Source: Puccinia triticina (lineage: Eukaryota > Basidiomycota > Pucciniomycetes > Pucciniales > Pucciniaceae). From it: 64,000 nucleotides of DNA. Both the position numbers and the translations under genes were made by a program. The notes beneath the pieces are model-generated. The model searched no databases, had not been told where the DNA came from, and was given only the letters and a program-made list of their open reading frames with translations. The DNA lies in assembly GCF_026914185.1 (NCBI RefSeq), contig NC_070571.1, positions 1,364,001 through 1,428,000 of the forward strand. Reading direction: 5' to 3'. Below, in pieces: positions 47,126 through 59,334 of this stretch (position 1 is its first letter; each line of letters opens with the position of its first letter).

Positions 47126-48090
47126 TGTAAGACTCAAAAGTGGTTGTGAAACCCTTTTGCTGAATGGAGAAGGGGATGATGGAGGTGCAAACTCTGCCCT
47201 TCTTACTATCAGATAACAAGACCCACCAAGCTAAGCTTGGCAAGTTTTAATCAAGTGATAGGTCTGGTCTAGTTCCAGATGAAGTTGTTCGATGACAGGT
47301 ATGTGAGATTTGAGAGTGAGTTCAGTAGTTATTTGCAAATATAAGGGTTGTAGTGATGTGTGAAGGTGATGGTAAGTGTGAAGGGTGGTATGTAAATAAC
47401 TGGGGAATACTGAGCTGAGGGAAAAACAACTGGGGGGGAGAGAGCTCCTTATATAGACAAATGTGAGGGATTTTAGCTACAAGGGGGACCCTGGATGAGG
47501 GATTTTAGCTGGTGGGCTGCATACAAGTGGTGTCAGAAGATACTAAATACAGGCAGAAAGTGGGGTGAGAAATGAAAGATGAGGTCATACTATGCAAGGA
47601 GTGCATAAACAAAGCAGGGAAATGTCAAATACAGGGTTACCTCATGCAAGGGGTGCATGAGTGGTGTCAGACTAATGCAAGGAGTGCAGAAATGGGGTCA
47701 GAAGACTGCATGCAGCTGCAAGGGGGTGCATAAATGAAGCGGGGACATGTCAAATACAGAAGAAATGGGGTTCGTCCCCTGCATATGCAGTGGAGATAAG
47801 AGGGATAGAAAAGAGTATGTGTTTGGCTGGGGCTGAGTATGCGTATACCTGGGAAAGGTGACTTGAGGGGTGTGACAGGTTAATGACTGAGGCTGGCCGT
47901 GTCCATGAGGGTCCAAGAGGGTGTAACTTCCAATCCTGCGGGGTTCCAGTGATGCTTCCAGTGGCAACTAGGGGTAAAATTGGCCGTGGAATCCATTTAT
48001 GAGGTCTATTTGGTGGTATCTTGAGGACTAGGGTGAGTAAATATATTTATGAGAAAAAACTTTTGATTTTTCACTTTTCCGTCTACCACA
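47126..48090 (-). mobile_element. Solo LTR, minus orientation, ACGG/AACGG target duplication
   Basis: On the minus strand it starts TGTGGTAGAC and ends GAGTCTTACA, with a TATA box in the stretch CTCCTTATATAG at about 47449. It is homologous to the LTR at 8031-8931. Flanks are AACGG on the left (47121-47125) and ACGG on the right (48091-48094), the base before the right copy being the terminal A of the LTR. No internal sequence remains. Confidence 0.8.
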
Positions 48091-48470
48091 ACGGGTCGGG
48101 TTTGGGGCAAAAAACAGCGCCCAAACCCAACCCAAAATTTAGCGTGGGTTGGGTCGGGTCGGGGCAGATTTTAAAATATGCTGCCCAAACCCAACCCAAT
48201 GTCATACTATTTTGGGTTGGGTCCGGGGCGGGTTGGTTTGGGTCTCGGGTCGACCCGACCTCATAGGCGCCAAAAGCCCCCAATTTGACTGTTGGAGGCG
48301 TCATAGTCAGGTCGCAGGCTGACCCAATTAGGAAATAGGCTGCCCAAACCCAACCCAACAATTTTTCAAGTTGGGTTGGGTTGGGTTTGGGTCATGTCAT
48401 TTTCTTCAAGAATGTGCCCGAACCCAACCCAAAACCCGACGGGTCTTGGGTCGGCTTTGGGTTGGCCGCC
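48091..48470. repeat. GGGTTGGGTTTGGG-rich element
   Basis: A 380-base block is made almost entirely of degenerate GGGTYGGG/GGGTTTGGG motifs that switch strand several times (G-rich, C-rich, G-rich). Each strand therefore carries stretches able to pair with others or to form G-quadruplexes. It looks like a non-coding MITE of the sort common in fungal genomes. It abuts the solo LTR exactly, so that LTR probably inserted at its edge. Confidence 0.6.
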
Positions 48471-49259
48471 CGATTATCATCCTGAAGTCATATCCTGCAA
48501 GTGGCATGGAATGGAATTGGACAGCAGGTATGTGTGTTAGCTGAAGATGTATACAATTTCTGTAGGTAACTGACATGTATCTTACCCTCCCCACAATCCT
48601 CAGATTTCAGGCCTAGAACAAAAGTTTTGGACTGCTCTGGCCCAGAGAAAACAAACATGACAGGGGATCTTGGATGAGGCTGAGAAGCTTGAATGTAGCC
48701 TGGGTGTTGTGGAACTTCTCATGGCAGGGAGATGAGCTTGTAGGGGAATAAGTGCTTGAAAGGCTGCCCTCCTTTAACTCTGGGAGAATGTAACACAAAG
48801 AAAAATATAGATGTGGCACTTTCTAATCTTTCTTGGTTTTGCTACTTCAAAATACCTTTTTGATCAATGAGCTCTTATGGCGCAGCTCAAAGAGAAATGA
48901 GTATTAATGGTTATAAGGGAGTTCAATTTGAATTTATCTTTAATTTAACATTTGAATTATCAATTCAATTTATCAGGGTGATGAATGCTAGTAATTTATA
49001 TTATTACTATCTAATGCAAGCATGGGGAGAAAGAGTACCCAAAATGGCCTTCTTTTATAGACAAAAGAACCAATATCAGACTAATTTTTAATCTAAGAAG
49101 ATTAACAACTCTGAGATGAAATTGTAGTCACATATATGTCTTGGCTTTTCTGTATGTACAGCAATGTCAGAAAATCTTGCGGACAGCTTTTGGACCACTG
49201 ATTTCAGCCTCAAAGCCTGTATGGATCCTGTACGTCAGGAATGCCATCAGAAGAAAAAA
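48471..49259. other. Region without a supported gene
   Basis: AT-rich sequence; short open frames have no recognisable motifs. Confidence 0.4.
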
Positions 49260-50357
49260 CACCAGGGGAGATATGTTCCCACTCCCCAGGGAGTGCCAGA
49301 GCTGAATTTTATGTGAGTTTTGGTAGGATGTGAGCCTGATGTGGATTAGTGACTCATCCCCAAAATAGTAAATTGGATGGAGAAGTTAGTGAAAAGTCAG
49401 TCACAATTGATTTGGAAGTCAACACAATGTTGTGTAGAATTCTTTTGTTTTCTATGTACAACTGTAGGAAGAAATATGATGAAATGATATTTCACCAAAG
49501 TCCAACTCATCAATTTCTCCTGTCTACTGATTTTCAAGGATAGCAAAGCAAAATTCTTATTCTCAAAAGTAATTCCTCCAAAAAAATGGGTTTCTTGTAA
49601 TTCACATTATATGCCCAGATGTACAAAATTAAACTAAAAGTCGACTTGGTATTATTGGGTTTAGATTTTTGGAATGTGGTAATGTTGCAGTCATTGAAAT
49701 TGAAACCCATTTTCTTGGAAATGCGGGAATTAATTTGAATTTGGCTGATAAAAATGACAAAAAACTGTTTTAATAGGGTGAAAGTCTGAGTTAAGTCAAG
49801 GTTGGATTGCGGTGCCAATTCACTTTGGCCATATATCCTGTCCTCCTCACAAAAATGATCTAGTGAATTTTGTATTTTTTTGCTTTTCAAAATTCACATG
49901 TGCACATGCAAGTTAACCTTTTTGCACTTTGCTAATAGTCACCCTGATGTGCGCGCGTACATTGAGGTGGAAATATCACAGGATGGGCCTTTCACAGCCA
50001 CATGAAAAGTAAAAAATTTGTTTTGAGACACCAATTGTCCCCCTGATTTACGCGAGTACATGAGGGGGAGAAAATCACAGGCTGGGCCTTTCACATCTCC
50101 ATGGAAAGGACACACTGGTCATGGAGCCAAGAAAGGACTATATTCTGGATGAGTTCTGGATGAATTATAGATGAGTTTTGGATGATTTTTTGGCAAGTTA
50201 TGGTTTATTTCAGGATGATTTCCAACTAATTTCCACGCTGACTTCAAGTCTTGTTCATACCTATTCACTATTGCTTTACCAAAGGCCTCCAGCACAGTTA
50301 TGGAAAAAATTTACGGTAAGGCACTCCCTGGGGAGTGGGAACATATCTCCCCTGGTG
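49260..50357. mobile_element. 1.1-kb element with 38-bp perfect inverted termini
   Basis: The ends 49260-49297 and 50320-50357 are exact inverted copies beginning CACCAGGGGAGATATGTTCC. AAA lies on both sides and may be a 3-base target copy, but A runs make this ambiguous. Inside are two degenerate copies, about 100 bases apart, of a CACAGGxTGGGCCTTTCACA block (about 49976 and 50076), and no convincing gene. Family unassigned. Confidence 0.7.
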
Positions 50358-51499
50358 AAACTAGTTTCTTTGTTTTCCACTTTGGGGCCTTGAGGGCCCC
50401 GCCATTGGATTCCTGGATTGATTTTACCTTGATCCGGCCCTTTGCGGCTCCTGCCTCCCTCGCCCCTTGCCCGGTCCGGCACCCATGTCAAGCAAAACCA
50501 GCCGCTGTGAGAATAAAGGCTGTTTTGTTGGTAGAAATTTCGGCTAAACGCCCTCTTCAAGAATATATGTGTCTGGGCTGTGTGATTATTGGTGTCTTGG
50601 CTCCGCACTGCTACTATGTGCTAGCCTTCAGCGCTCCTCACTGAGCCTGATCTATACCTTAATAATCCACAAGTGAATAAAGCTCCGCACTCTGCAAGCA
50701 CAGAATCCGCAAGTAATCCCGTAAGTAAAGATAAGGTCACGTAAAACTCTCCTAATACTCTAGCACGTCTGTAAGTGTAAGTACAATGATGAGTAGTCCA
50801 ATAGATTAGATGATAGAAAAGAAGAGAGAAGAGAAACAGTGAGCCTCCACCCCCGTCCTTCCCTCCACGTGCATTGCGGTTCCCACCCAATCCCGCAGAT
50901 CCAACACTTTCCCGCACTAGTCCTTGAGCTCCGCCCGCTTTCTGCACGTCATTGTCTCAGACTCCGCTCCTCTCCAACGTTTGACCTCCCACCGTCCTCT
51001 GTCTAGCCGCCGCCAGTCAGTCTCTCACCACCGCCTCCACCCCAGTTCCACCCGCTTCAGCTGCTGACGCGCCGCTGCAACCAGTCCATGTGTGTAGTCC
51101 GCCGCAGTCAAGTCCTGTCTCTTTTCTCCGGTCCTAATACCCAATCCAAAATCCACAATCCACGATCCGCAATCGGCAATCTGCGAGACGTGCATTCCAT
51201 CCACGATCCGCAATCGGCAATCTGCGAGACGTGCATTCCATCCACGCGTGACTTTCCGTAAGCTTTCTTAGCGCGCTTTCTGACATCATCCTCAGTGCTT
51301 ATGTCACTGGAATGAACTCTGCCTGAGCCTCTCTGTGCATTCCCGCCCGCGCTATCTCTGAGTGGACATTCTACCACGCATGCCCATATAAATCATCACA
51401 CCCGCCCCAGTTTTGAAGTCCTGCCCCCAGGATCTTCCCACACATCCGTCTGCTCCCACACTCAAGCACATCCTTTCCCACTCATTGTTCTCCGTCGCC
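50358..51499. other. Probable LTR or leader debris, no supported gene
   Basis: GC-rich stretch leading to the cysteine-rich gene at 51500. A 41-base unit containing GATCCGCAATCGGCAATCTG is repeated twice in tandem at about 51160-51241. Confidence 0.4.
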
Positions 51500-51919
51500 A
51501 TGGAAGCTTGCAATTGCTGCATGAGACTCGTCCTCCCTTGTGTCTACTCCCGCGCCGGTCGCGCCTGTAACAACTGCCAAGACTCAAAATGCCGCTGCTC
51601 CGCTTTCACACCCAAATCAGGAGGTTCTTGCAAACTCCGCGACTCACAAAACCACCCACCACCTTCTGGATCGCGAAGTTCTTGTGTGGGACGTTCCCCG
51701 TCCGTCATCTTGGTCAGTTCCCGCACCAAGTTGCCTTCCGCACACAGTGAAGACCTAATGACGCCTCCGCCTGTCCAAAAAAAGTGCGCAAGTGCCAAGG
51801 AATACGTCTGCAAGGCCAAAGAATGGGCCAACAAGCACGGCTTCAACAAACGTCTCAACCGTCCCCAAGCACCCTCCTTGTCTTCCGCTGCTGGGCTGTC
51901 TACCACCCGCTCAAAGTGA
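51500..51919 (+). CDS. Cysteine-rich zinc-cluster-like protein (possible retroelement gag)
   Basis: The first ATG in the frame is at 51500 (139 residues). The N-terminus has a dense Cys pattern (EACNCCMRLVLPC, then RACNNCQDSKCRCS) that could bind one or two zinc ions, followed by a Ser/Pro-rich middle and a short basic helix (AKEYVCKAKEWANKHGF). Similar cysteine clusters occur at the front of some basidiomycete retroelement proteins and in Zn2Cys6 regulators, but spacing here fits neither exactly. Downstream sequence is repetitive, supporting a transposon origin. Low confidence in function. Confidence 0.4.
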   Translation: MEACNCCMRLVLPCVYSRAGRACNNCQDSKCRCSAFTPKSGGSCKLRDSQNHPPPSGSRSSCVGRSPSVILVSSRTKLPSAHSEDLMTPPPVQKKCASAKEYVCKAKEWANKHGFNKRLNRPQAPSLSSAAGLSTTRSK

Positions 51920-52185
51920 CCCTTGGCGGACTTCCCAGAACAATCTCCAAAGTATTGGACGGTTTCTCATCTTGTCTGCTTAGTCATGTGTATCTAGTTA
52001 TAGTCCCATGTTGTCCGCAGTCGTAGTTTGAACCATAAGTAGTGTACTTAAAATTTGTGTCTATTCTACTAGTTCCCCTTTTCCTTAACACTCCTCAACT
52101 GTTCACCTACTCACTGTCCTCAGGTCCGTTTCATTTCTTTTCTCTCCCGGTTCCTATTCTGTTCTCATGTTGTGTCTTTTCATCT

Positions 52186-52437
52186 TAGGTTTGCCTCTTT
52201 GCTGCTTGTTGTCACCACTCTGCTTGTGTCTAACGCGCACCTCATCCAAAAAGGTGTGCCTAAGTAATTCAACACTCTTCAACTGTTCACCTACTCACAG
52301 TCCTCAGGTTTGCCTCTTTGCTGCTTGTTGTCACCGCTCTGCTTGTGTCTAACACGCACCTCATTTTCAAAGGTTTGCCTCTTCGCTGCTTGTTGTCAGC
52401 TCTGATTGTGTCTAACGCGCACCTCATCCACAAAGAC
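52186..52437 (+). repeat. Three direct copies of a ~65-bp unit
   Basis: Units with GTTTGCCTCTTTGCTGCTTG and TGTGTCTAACGCGCACCTCA occur at about 52186-52251, 52306-52370 and 52371-52437, the last two directly adjacent. The first two are separated by a copy of the ACTCTTCAACTGTTCACCTA sequence that also precedes the first. Confidence 0.75.
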
Positions 52438-53105
52438 TTTTTGTCTTATACAAAGCGCCTGTGCCCAGCTGCTCCTCAAACCCTGGGCCTTGCTGCTTGC
52501 TTTTCTGCTTGACCGCGAGACCCGTTGCCAATCTTACTATCCCCCAAGCCCACGTTTCCGCAAGCGCCAGGTATGTAACTTTTCTGATCCGCTAACCGTG
52601 CCTTTGCTAAAGCTGGACTTTCTGCACCAGCCACCCCAGCTAAGGGCACCGAGATGACCCTGGACACTCCTTCTCATACTCCGTCCGGTTCACCGCCCAG
52701 TTCGCCCCAGACCACACCACATGCAGAGATCCCGCAAGCCCGAGCTTCTTCGATCCATATGCTGGAGTCCATGAACCCGCCTTGCCTTCCAGCCAATACC
52801 AATTGAGTAGCACCTCGCCTCCTTGCTCCTCCGTGCGCTGCCACCCCGGCTGTATTCTCGAATCCCAACACTCTGCATCCGCGTGATTGAGCCCAATCCG
52901 TGCCGACCCACATGCTGCCTCTGAACCGCCCCATCAATCATGGTGTGGTGATAAATTGCCAGGTTGAGGAAATTTCCCGCAGCTTACACAACACCTTTCC
53001 CAACAATCCCATCTGGGAGGATACGGTATTTCACACTACTGCCGTACTCAAATACCTGGACACCTTCCACGGAATGTACCACGACCTACTTCACCTTACT
53101 GCCCT

Positions 53106-54184
53106 TGTGGTATGCTTTATGGTTACCCCTCTAGTCCGTTTCAAAATTTCCTTTTTTTCTCATATGTACACTCACAAATCACCCAATATGGCAACACCAC
53201 TAGATTCTACGGCCAAAACTACACAGGACACCATGGGCAACACACCTTAAAACCCCTCTGGATCACAAGTTACAACCCCTTCAAGACACCATCATTCAGT
53301 TACATACACACAAAACACCATACTCAGGTCATGTAATCCGTTACATGAACCACACTTACCCAGGACATGTAATCCGTTACATGGACCACCCTGACAGCTT
53401 GTCTAAACCTTTACATATACTTTACCTCATCAGCTGCACTCATTTCATTGTGCTATGCACATGTCATGCAGTGTTATGCACACTTGATGCAGGCTTATGC
53501 AGTCTTATGCAGGTGCATGCAGACTAGTGTAATAAGGGCTGCAGTCTGACAGTTGACAGATGACATCATGCAGGTGTCAAGATAGCAAAAACCCCTGATG
53601 CAGCTTGCAGATGACATCATTTGACGGGCCAAGCCAGCTAAAACATCTTACCTCCTATTTATCACTAGCTAAATTCCCTCATATGAAATCATGACCTCAT
53701 GTGACCTGTCAACCACCAGCCAAAATACCTCATTGTAGTCTTCAGGGCAGCTAAAACCCCTCATTCTCTTGTTCCCCTGGAGCTAAAATGTCTCACTCTT
53801 TTCTATTTAAGGAGGCTCTCTTCCCCCCAGTTGTAATTTCTCTCAGCAAACTACTTGCACTCAGCTTAGCCCATAACAGTACAATACTTGCTCACTCTAC
53901 AGTATTAGCCCCACTCTATATTGTGGTTTTACACCCTTACATACAAATTACATCCTCATTACAACACTTACACATCAGCTACATCACCATAACCCTTAAG
54001 CCACCTGTTCAAAGTAGGCTATCTTTTGATACACCTCCACTATCACTACATAAACCCTCCAATCGTAGATTGGGGGGCGTGTTTTAGTGTCTAGTGCTAA
54101 GTGACCCAGGAAAGGCAGAGGAAACCTCATTCATCCCTTTCCGCACTCAGCAAAAGGTTCTCAGGAACACTTTTGAGCTTTACA
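53106..54184 (+). mobile_element. LTR (divergent member of the TGTGGTA...TTACA family)
   Basis: It starts TGTGGTATGC and ends TTTTGAGCTTTACA, with CTATTTAAGGAGGCTCTCTT in the promoter position, as in the LTRs at 8031 and 47126. It is longer (1,079 bases) and diverged, with no flanking duplication that I can see (CCCT and AGGG). Upstream, 52900-53105 holds an open-frame fragment that the LTR appears to truncate. Confidence 0.6.
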
Positions 54185-54445
54185 AGGGAGTCCCCAACGT
54201 TATAGGTGATTTCTATTTTGAACACGTGGCTTAACATATCTCTAACCACTGTTGCAAATTTTAGAAGTACTCTTAGTGAATCTAAATTGGTTGGTGGCAG
54301 GAAAACTTACCTGTTTGTGAGGATTTTATCTGAATTGCTAAGAAATCAAGAACCAGACTAAAGACATGGAGTTAGATGAGAAAACATGAGACAAGAACAA
54401 ATATAAGAAGAGAGCAATTTACCACCACAGGATAGAGAGAGTATA

Positions 54446-57400
54446 TGTGAGCCGCGGCTCCCGCGAGCTCACAGAGAGGTTCACAGGAGTATCACCGACC
54501 GACATCGACCACCGACTTAGTCCCCAGCTCTCGCTATCCTAGTTCGGCAGGGAAGTACTGAGACTTCCCCCAAACTAGGTGAGCAAGACCTTTCCTTCTT
54601 TTCCGTTTCCCTCTCTCTCTCTTTCAATTTGTATTTCGAGGAAAGTACTGAGACTTCCCCCGAACTAGTGCCCCTTTGCAATTCACACAGAGGTTCTAGA
54701 ACGTTGTGCCTTCGCCCTTTGTCCCCTTAGCCCACTCAGTGAAGTACCCCAAATCTGGGCGCTTACACTTTTTTTCTTCTCGAACCTCCAATTCGACACC
54801 CTCGACCCCCTCGCTTCGCCTCGCTTCGCTTCGTTTTGCTTTAGACCTGCTCCCACTCTTCGCACCCAGCAAAACCCAAACCCTTTGTGCCCCCCCTTGT
54901 CTCCGACTAATAGGTCTCTCATGTCCACGAGGAGAACCACCTCATCCGATCAACTTCACCCACCGACAGACACCGAAGCTCTCCTCCGGGCAGCAAACAA
55001 GGCAAAACGAACGGCGGCAGCGGCAGCAAGAGCAGCCAAATCAGCAGAGCTTGTAGAAACAGCAGCCTCCAGAGAGGCTTCCTTGAGCCGCACCCAACCA
55101 ATTCCGGCGCCCCATCATCTCGAGACCAACTCGTGCCTGGCTTTGCTTTCAGTCTCTTTAACGCTCCCTCCAGCAATAGGCTTCCCAAACAGTCCAGCAA
55201 CCTCCTTCTTCTCGGCTGATAGCAACATTCCCCCAGTAGTTAAAGCTTGGTCGCCAATTGGCCCGGAATCGATTAGACCCCCTCCCCCGCCTCCAGGACC
55301 TTTCAACCCACTACTTTCCACACTCCCAGCACTCCCACCTCCAGCGAAAGTAGCAGACACGAGAAGCCCACCAGACCCCTCCACAAACCGCTCCGCCAGT
55401 TCCATCCCTCCCACGCCAACCGCTCTAGAGAAGATGTCGGCAAACGCAGGAGATAATCCTGTCAAAGAGACACCCCCAGGAGCACCGACCCAGAACCTCA
55501 GCACGGGCGTCGACGCACTGGGGCTAATTGCGGAGATGCAACGTATGTCCCTGCAAATCCAACAGGCTAGCTTGGACGCGCAGAGAGCAGCGGAACAAAG
55601 GGCAGTAGCAGCACAAGAAGCAGCGGACGAGCGGGCAAAAGTGGACGCCGAACAATTGGCAAGAATGGAGGAGGCCTTCATCCGATCGTCTGCGAAAAGA
55701 GAGTCGTCTCAAACCCCAGCCACAGCCCCAAAAGACGACCATGTAGATCTCCGACGTTTTCGTACTTCTGACGGCCCCGCCTACACCGGCCCGTTCCAAG
55801 AAACGGAGCCATTCCTGTCGTGGATCAACAGCTTACAAATTTTCTTCGACACAAAAACGATATCTCTGGATGACGACAAGATCAAAATCACCGGGACATT
55901 AATCAAAGAAACCAACCTACTTTCCTTCTATTCGAACTAAGCAAAGAATTATCTGGGAAGACCTTGGAAGGACTTCAAGGAAGCACTTTTCGAGACGGCG
56001 ATTCCAGTTCGTTGGCGTCACTCGCTCAAAACAAAGATCCGTGGATTGAAAATGGAAAACACGGAGACTTTCACTCAGTTCGAAACGCGCGCTTGAACAC
56101 TCCAGCAAATGGTCAACTTTGACTGCGAATCCCCAGTTATCTTGGACCTCAGTCTTGCGGAATGGATGACCATCGGCCTCCCGGAGGAACTGCAAGGCGA
56201 CGTACAAAAATTTGAGTTGCTCGAAGCGGAGCCCTTCGAATACAACCGCTTCGGGAAGCGTGTCCGAACATTCTACAAGGCCCTGCCAAAACGCCTACCA
56301 CCATTGAACCGAGGCAAGCCGCTGAACTCCCAGGCAAGTGCAACCACTCAAGCATCCTCAGATGGAAAACCAACCGGACGGATGTCGGATGAGTTACGTT
56401 GGAGGATCCATTTGTATTTGGATTCGTTAGGACGCTGTCACTGGTGCAGGGAACACTGTGGTTCACCAAATGGCGCCTGCTCGGCCCCCCGCGACAAAAA
56501 TCGAGTCAATGTCCCTGACAGTTGGGTTACTCCGGTCAAACCGTCTAACTACTCGGCCCCACAAGCGTGGAGCTCTTCGAAAGGTCCATCTAACCGTCCC
56601 CCCAACACCAGCGCCGGTCGAGCAACCTCTCGCCCAGCGGGTGTGGCCAGCGTATCCGACGATCAAGACGACCTATACCCAGAAATGGAAAAAGCAGCGA
56701 CGGCGGCAATTGATGAACTCGACTCGGCCATAGCTCAAGGCTATGGGGAGGACGAGGACTTGATCACCGAGGAAACGGAAGCCGCCGCAGTCCAACACTT
56801 CGACAACATGCAGACTAGCTTTGCCTCTTCGCTCTCATCCCTCATCGATAGCACCATCCTAGGACAGGACGCGGGGTATGTGAGACATTCCCCTAGGATC
56901 CACAAGAACCTACAGCTCCTCCATAAAGGAAGAAGCTTATGTAGGAAAATCCTAACAGTGCGGATAACGAGACAAGTGATTAGGCCGAGATTGAAACTCC
57001 TCACGCTCCCCACCTCAATACTCGCCAGAGACCGGCCCCCGAGCCCAATACTCTCACCCTCTACCAATTCCCCACTCTTCCTAATCCCGTTTCATTCCCA
57101 CGATCACTCTCCAATTTTTTTCATTTGTACCCCCTCGACTGAACCCCCTTCCAAGAAGTCTGTCAACCCTCTCAACGTCGGATCACATGGACAGACCAAG
57201 ACTGAGTGATCCTCGCAACATTCAAAGATGAAATCGAGCCCTGCTTCGCACAGTCCACCGACTCCCCTTCCCCCGACACCCATTATCACTCCCCACCGCG
57301 CTAAACAATTCAAGGACCGTCCATTCACGCTTCGCCAATTGCCCCTCCAGGCGAGCTTGTTCTATAGAGGGGGAGAATGTGAGCCGCGGCTCCCGCGAGC

Positions 57401-57701
57401 TCACAGAGAGGTTCACAGGAGTATCACCGACCGACATCAACCACCGACTTAGTCCCCAGCTCTCGCTATCCTAGTTTGGCAGGGAAGTACTGAGACTTCC
57501 CCCGAACTAGGTGAGCAAGACCTTTCCTTCTTTTCCATTTCCCTCTCTCTCTCTCTTTCAATTTGTATTTCGAGGGAAGTACTGAGACTTCCCCCGAACT
57601 AGTGCCCCTTTGCAATTCACACAGAGGTTCTAGAACGTCGTGCCTTTGCCCTTCGTCCCCTTAGCCCACTCAGTGAAGTACCCCAAATCTGGGCGCTTAC
57701 A
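54446..57701 (+). mobile_element. Non-autonomous gag-only LTR retrotransposon, GTATA duplication
   Basis: LTRs at 54446-54767 and 57379-57701 (322 and 323 bases) start TGTGAGCCGCGG and end GGCGCTTACA. They differ at only a handful of sites, and GTATA flanks both (54441-54445, 57702-57706). A purine tract TAGAGGGGGAGAA (57366-57378) precedes the 3' LTR. The only protein is a gag-like frame; protease, reverse transcriptase and integrase are absent. The structure fits the TR-GAG type of non-autonomous element. A primer-binding site is not evident after the 5' LTR. Confidence 0.9.
54921..57209 (+). pseudogene. gag-like gene of the LTR element, two nonsense codons
   Basis: The frame opens with ATG at 54921 and stays in one register to TGA at 57209, about 760 codons, broken only by TAA at 55938-55940 and TGA at 56094-56096. 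Contents in order: a basic Ala-rich N-terminus, a Pro-rich stretch, and a coiled coil (about 55510-55690, rich in Gln, Ala and Glu). The capsid-like core follows (TGPFQETEPFLSWINSLQIF, WKDFKEALFETAIPVRWR), then a degenerate knuckle (CHWCREHC ... C) and an acidic tail. The stops sit where GAA and CGA codons would be expected, consistent with single substitutions. The protein would form particles that package the RNA. Confidence 0.72.
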
Positions 57702-57706
57702 GTATA

Positions 57707-58585
57707 AGACAACCAAAGGACTAAATAAAGAAGGTGAACAAGGAACAAGGACACTGGAAATAAGAAAGGAAGGAGTTGAGACAATTAGCCGAGATGGGAA
57801 GGATTGAGGCTGAGGTGCTTTTCTCACCAAATTGGAGAGTTGAGCCGTTCTTGATGAGCAGTCGAATCAAGGTCAAATGAGAGTAGCTTTTGATCTTGAT
57901 CTTGAGCAATGTTGAGGATTGAGATGAGAGTTACGACAAATTCAATGTAGAAAGCTGAGGATAAAGTTTTGAGGAAGCGGTGGAGTTGATGAGGAGATGA
58001 GGAGTCAGGAAGGGATGAAGAAGGAGCGGACTCGGGAATCTCGGGGAGCGAGCGCTGAAAACATGGACAACAGAAAGAGATTCTACTGTCTCTGTCGCAT
58101 GGCTATCACACAGGTGTCTAACGGCAAGCAGAATTCAACACTGTTACATTAAAGTGAAGAAACATGTCTCTGTCAAGACACTTTCTGATATCATTATAAC
58201 AATCAGTCCTTAACATATTCCTAGTAGAACTCCGGATTAATTAGTTAAATACTTGAAAAATCATTTATAAGGTCAGGAGACAAGGACCAATTAGAAATGA
58301 TGTATTTGTTGTGAGCGTTTAGAATATATATTTTAACTACCAGGTGGTAGCTGGCATAGACTCACTGCGGACCGATTTTAGTTGTGATAATCCTCTGCGC
58401 ATCTGAATATTTGAACAACGTATCATACTATTTAGTTTTTTTAGTATTATTATTAGTTTAGTATAGTATAACCCCCCCAACTCGCCCTGGAAGAAACCCA
58501 GAGATCAAACCCCTTAAGACAACTACTAGCAAATATTGAACGACTCATCTAACATAAAGGATCAGAAATCAGTTAAAACTCAGAC
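57707..58585. other. Target sequence of the LTR element and 5' flank of a gag relic
   Basis: The sequence continues from 54185-54445 across the insertion. It is AT rich with no supported gene; 58400-58580 may be leader or LTR of the retroelement whose gag relic starts at 58586. Confidence 0.4.
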
Positions 58586-59334
58586 ATGGCTTTTCCACAG
58601 AATGAAGACTTGGAAAACATCCTACCAACAAACAATCCAAATCCACTCGGACTATTCAATGGAACTCAAAACAGTCAGAACACTAGAATGAATGTTGATC
58701 CACCACCTCCACCACCTATGTCTCACACTTGAACAAGGACCTATTGTGGACGGCTGGCCAACAATAGAACTACTCAAGAAAACACTCAGACTCACCCTCC
58801 TGGAACATATGGCTTACCTCAAGACCCCCAAGTAAACAACCCAACCAGGATAGAACCTAAAAGAAAAGTGACAATTATCAAAGTGGCAAACTTATTATTC
58901 AATGGCGAAAACTTCAAGGAATTTCTGGACTGATTTGAACTGGCGGCGGAATTTTATGGAGCAGAAGGATATGACATGGTTTGACAGATTTGCAGCTTTG
59001 TTGGACCTGAAGACTTGAAACAAGAACTGGAATTGATGGACGGATACGAACAACGGGACTGGAACATTCTTAGGTGTAGCATGAAGGAAATATGGGGTGA
59101 CACCCATGCAAAAATTTGATTCACCATTTGGGACCTGTAAAACTTTGTGGAAGAACAGACAAAGGCTGGTGGACCTAAAGGATTCAAAGAATGCAAAAAC
59201 TACAAATCCAAAATTTTATTAATAACAAAGTATTTGGTTGCTAATGAGCACATTAGAGACCAACAAGACATTTCTCACCTGTTTTTTATGACTTTTTCAA
59301 AAGAATTACAGAAATCAATCAAACACACAAATCC
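58586..59334 (+). pseudogene. Retrotransposon gag relic with five in-frame stops
   Basis: From the ATG at 58586 (MAFPQNEDLENILPTNNPNP) one frame runs for 250 codons with four TGA and one TAA stops. It includes a Pro-rich segment and a capsid-like region (LFNGENFKEFLD, then FELAAEFYGAEGYDMV and SFVGPEDLKQELELMDGYE), followed by LLITKYLVANEHIRDQQDIS. At least two TGA codons fall where Trp would be expected, so G-to-A change is likely. It ends at a junction with minus-strand retroelement sequence near 59335. No pol region follows. Confidence 0.7.

Noticed and set aside
53102..54188. Target duplication for the LTR at 53106-54184
   Set aside because: The flanking tetramers CCCT and AGGG are not direct repeats, and no 4-6 base match is seen.
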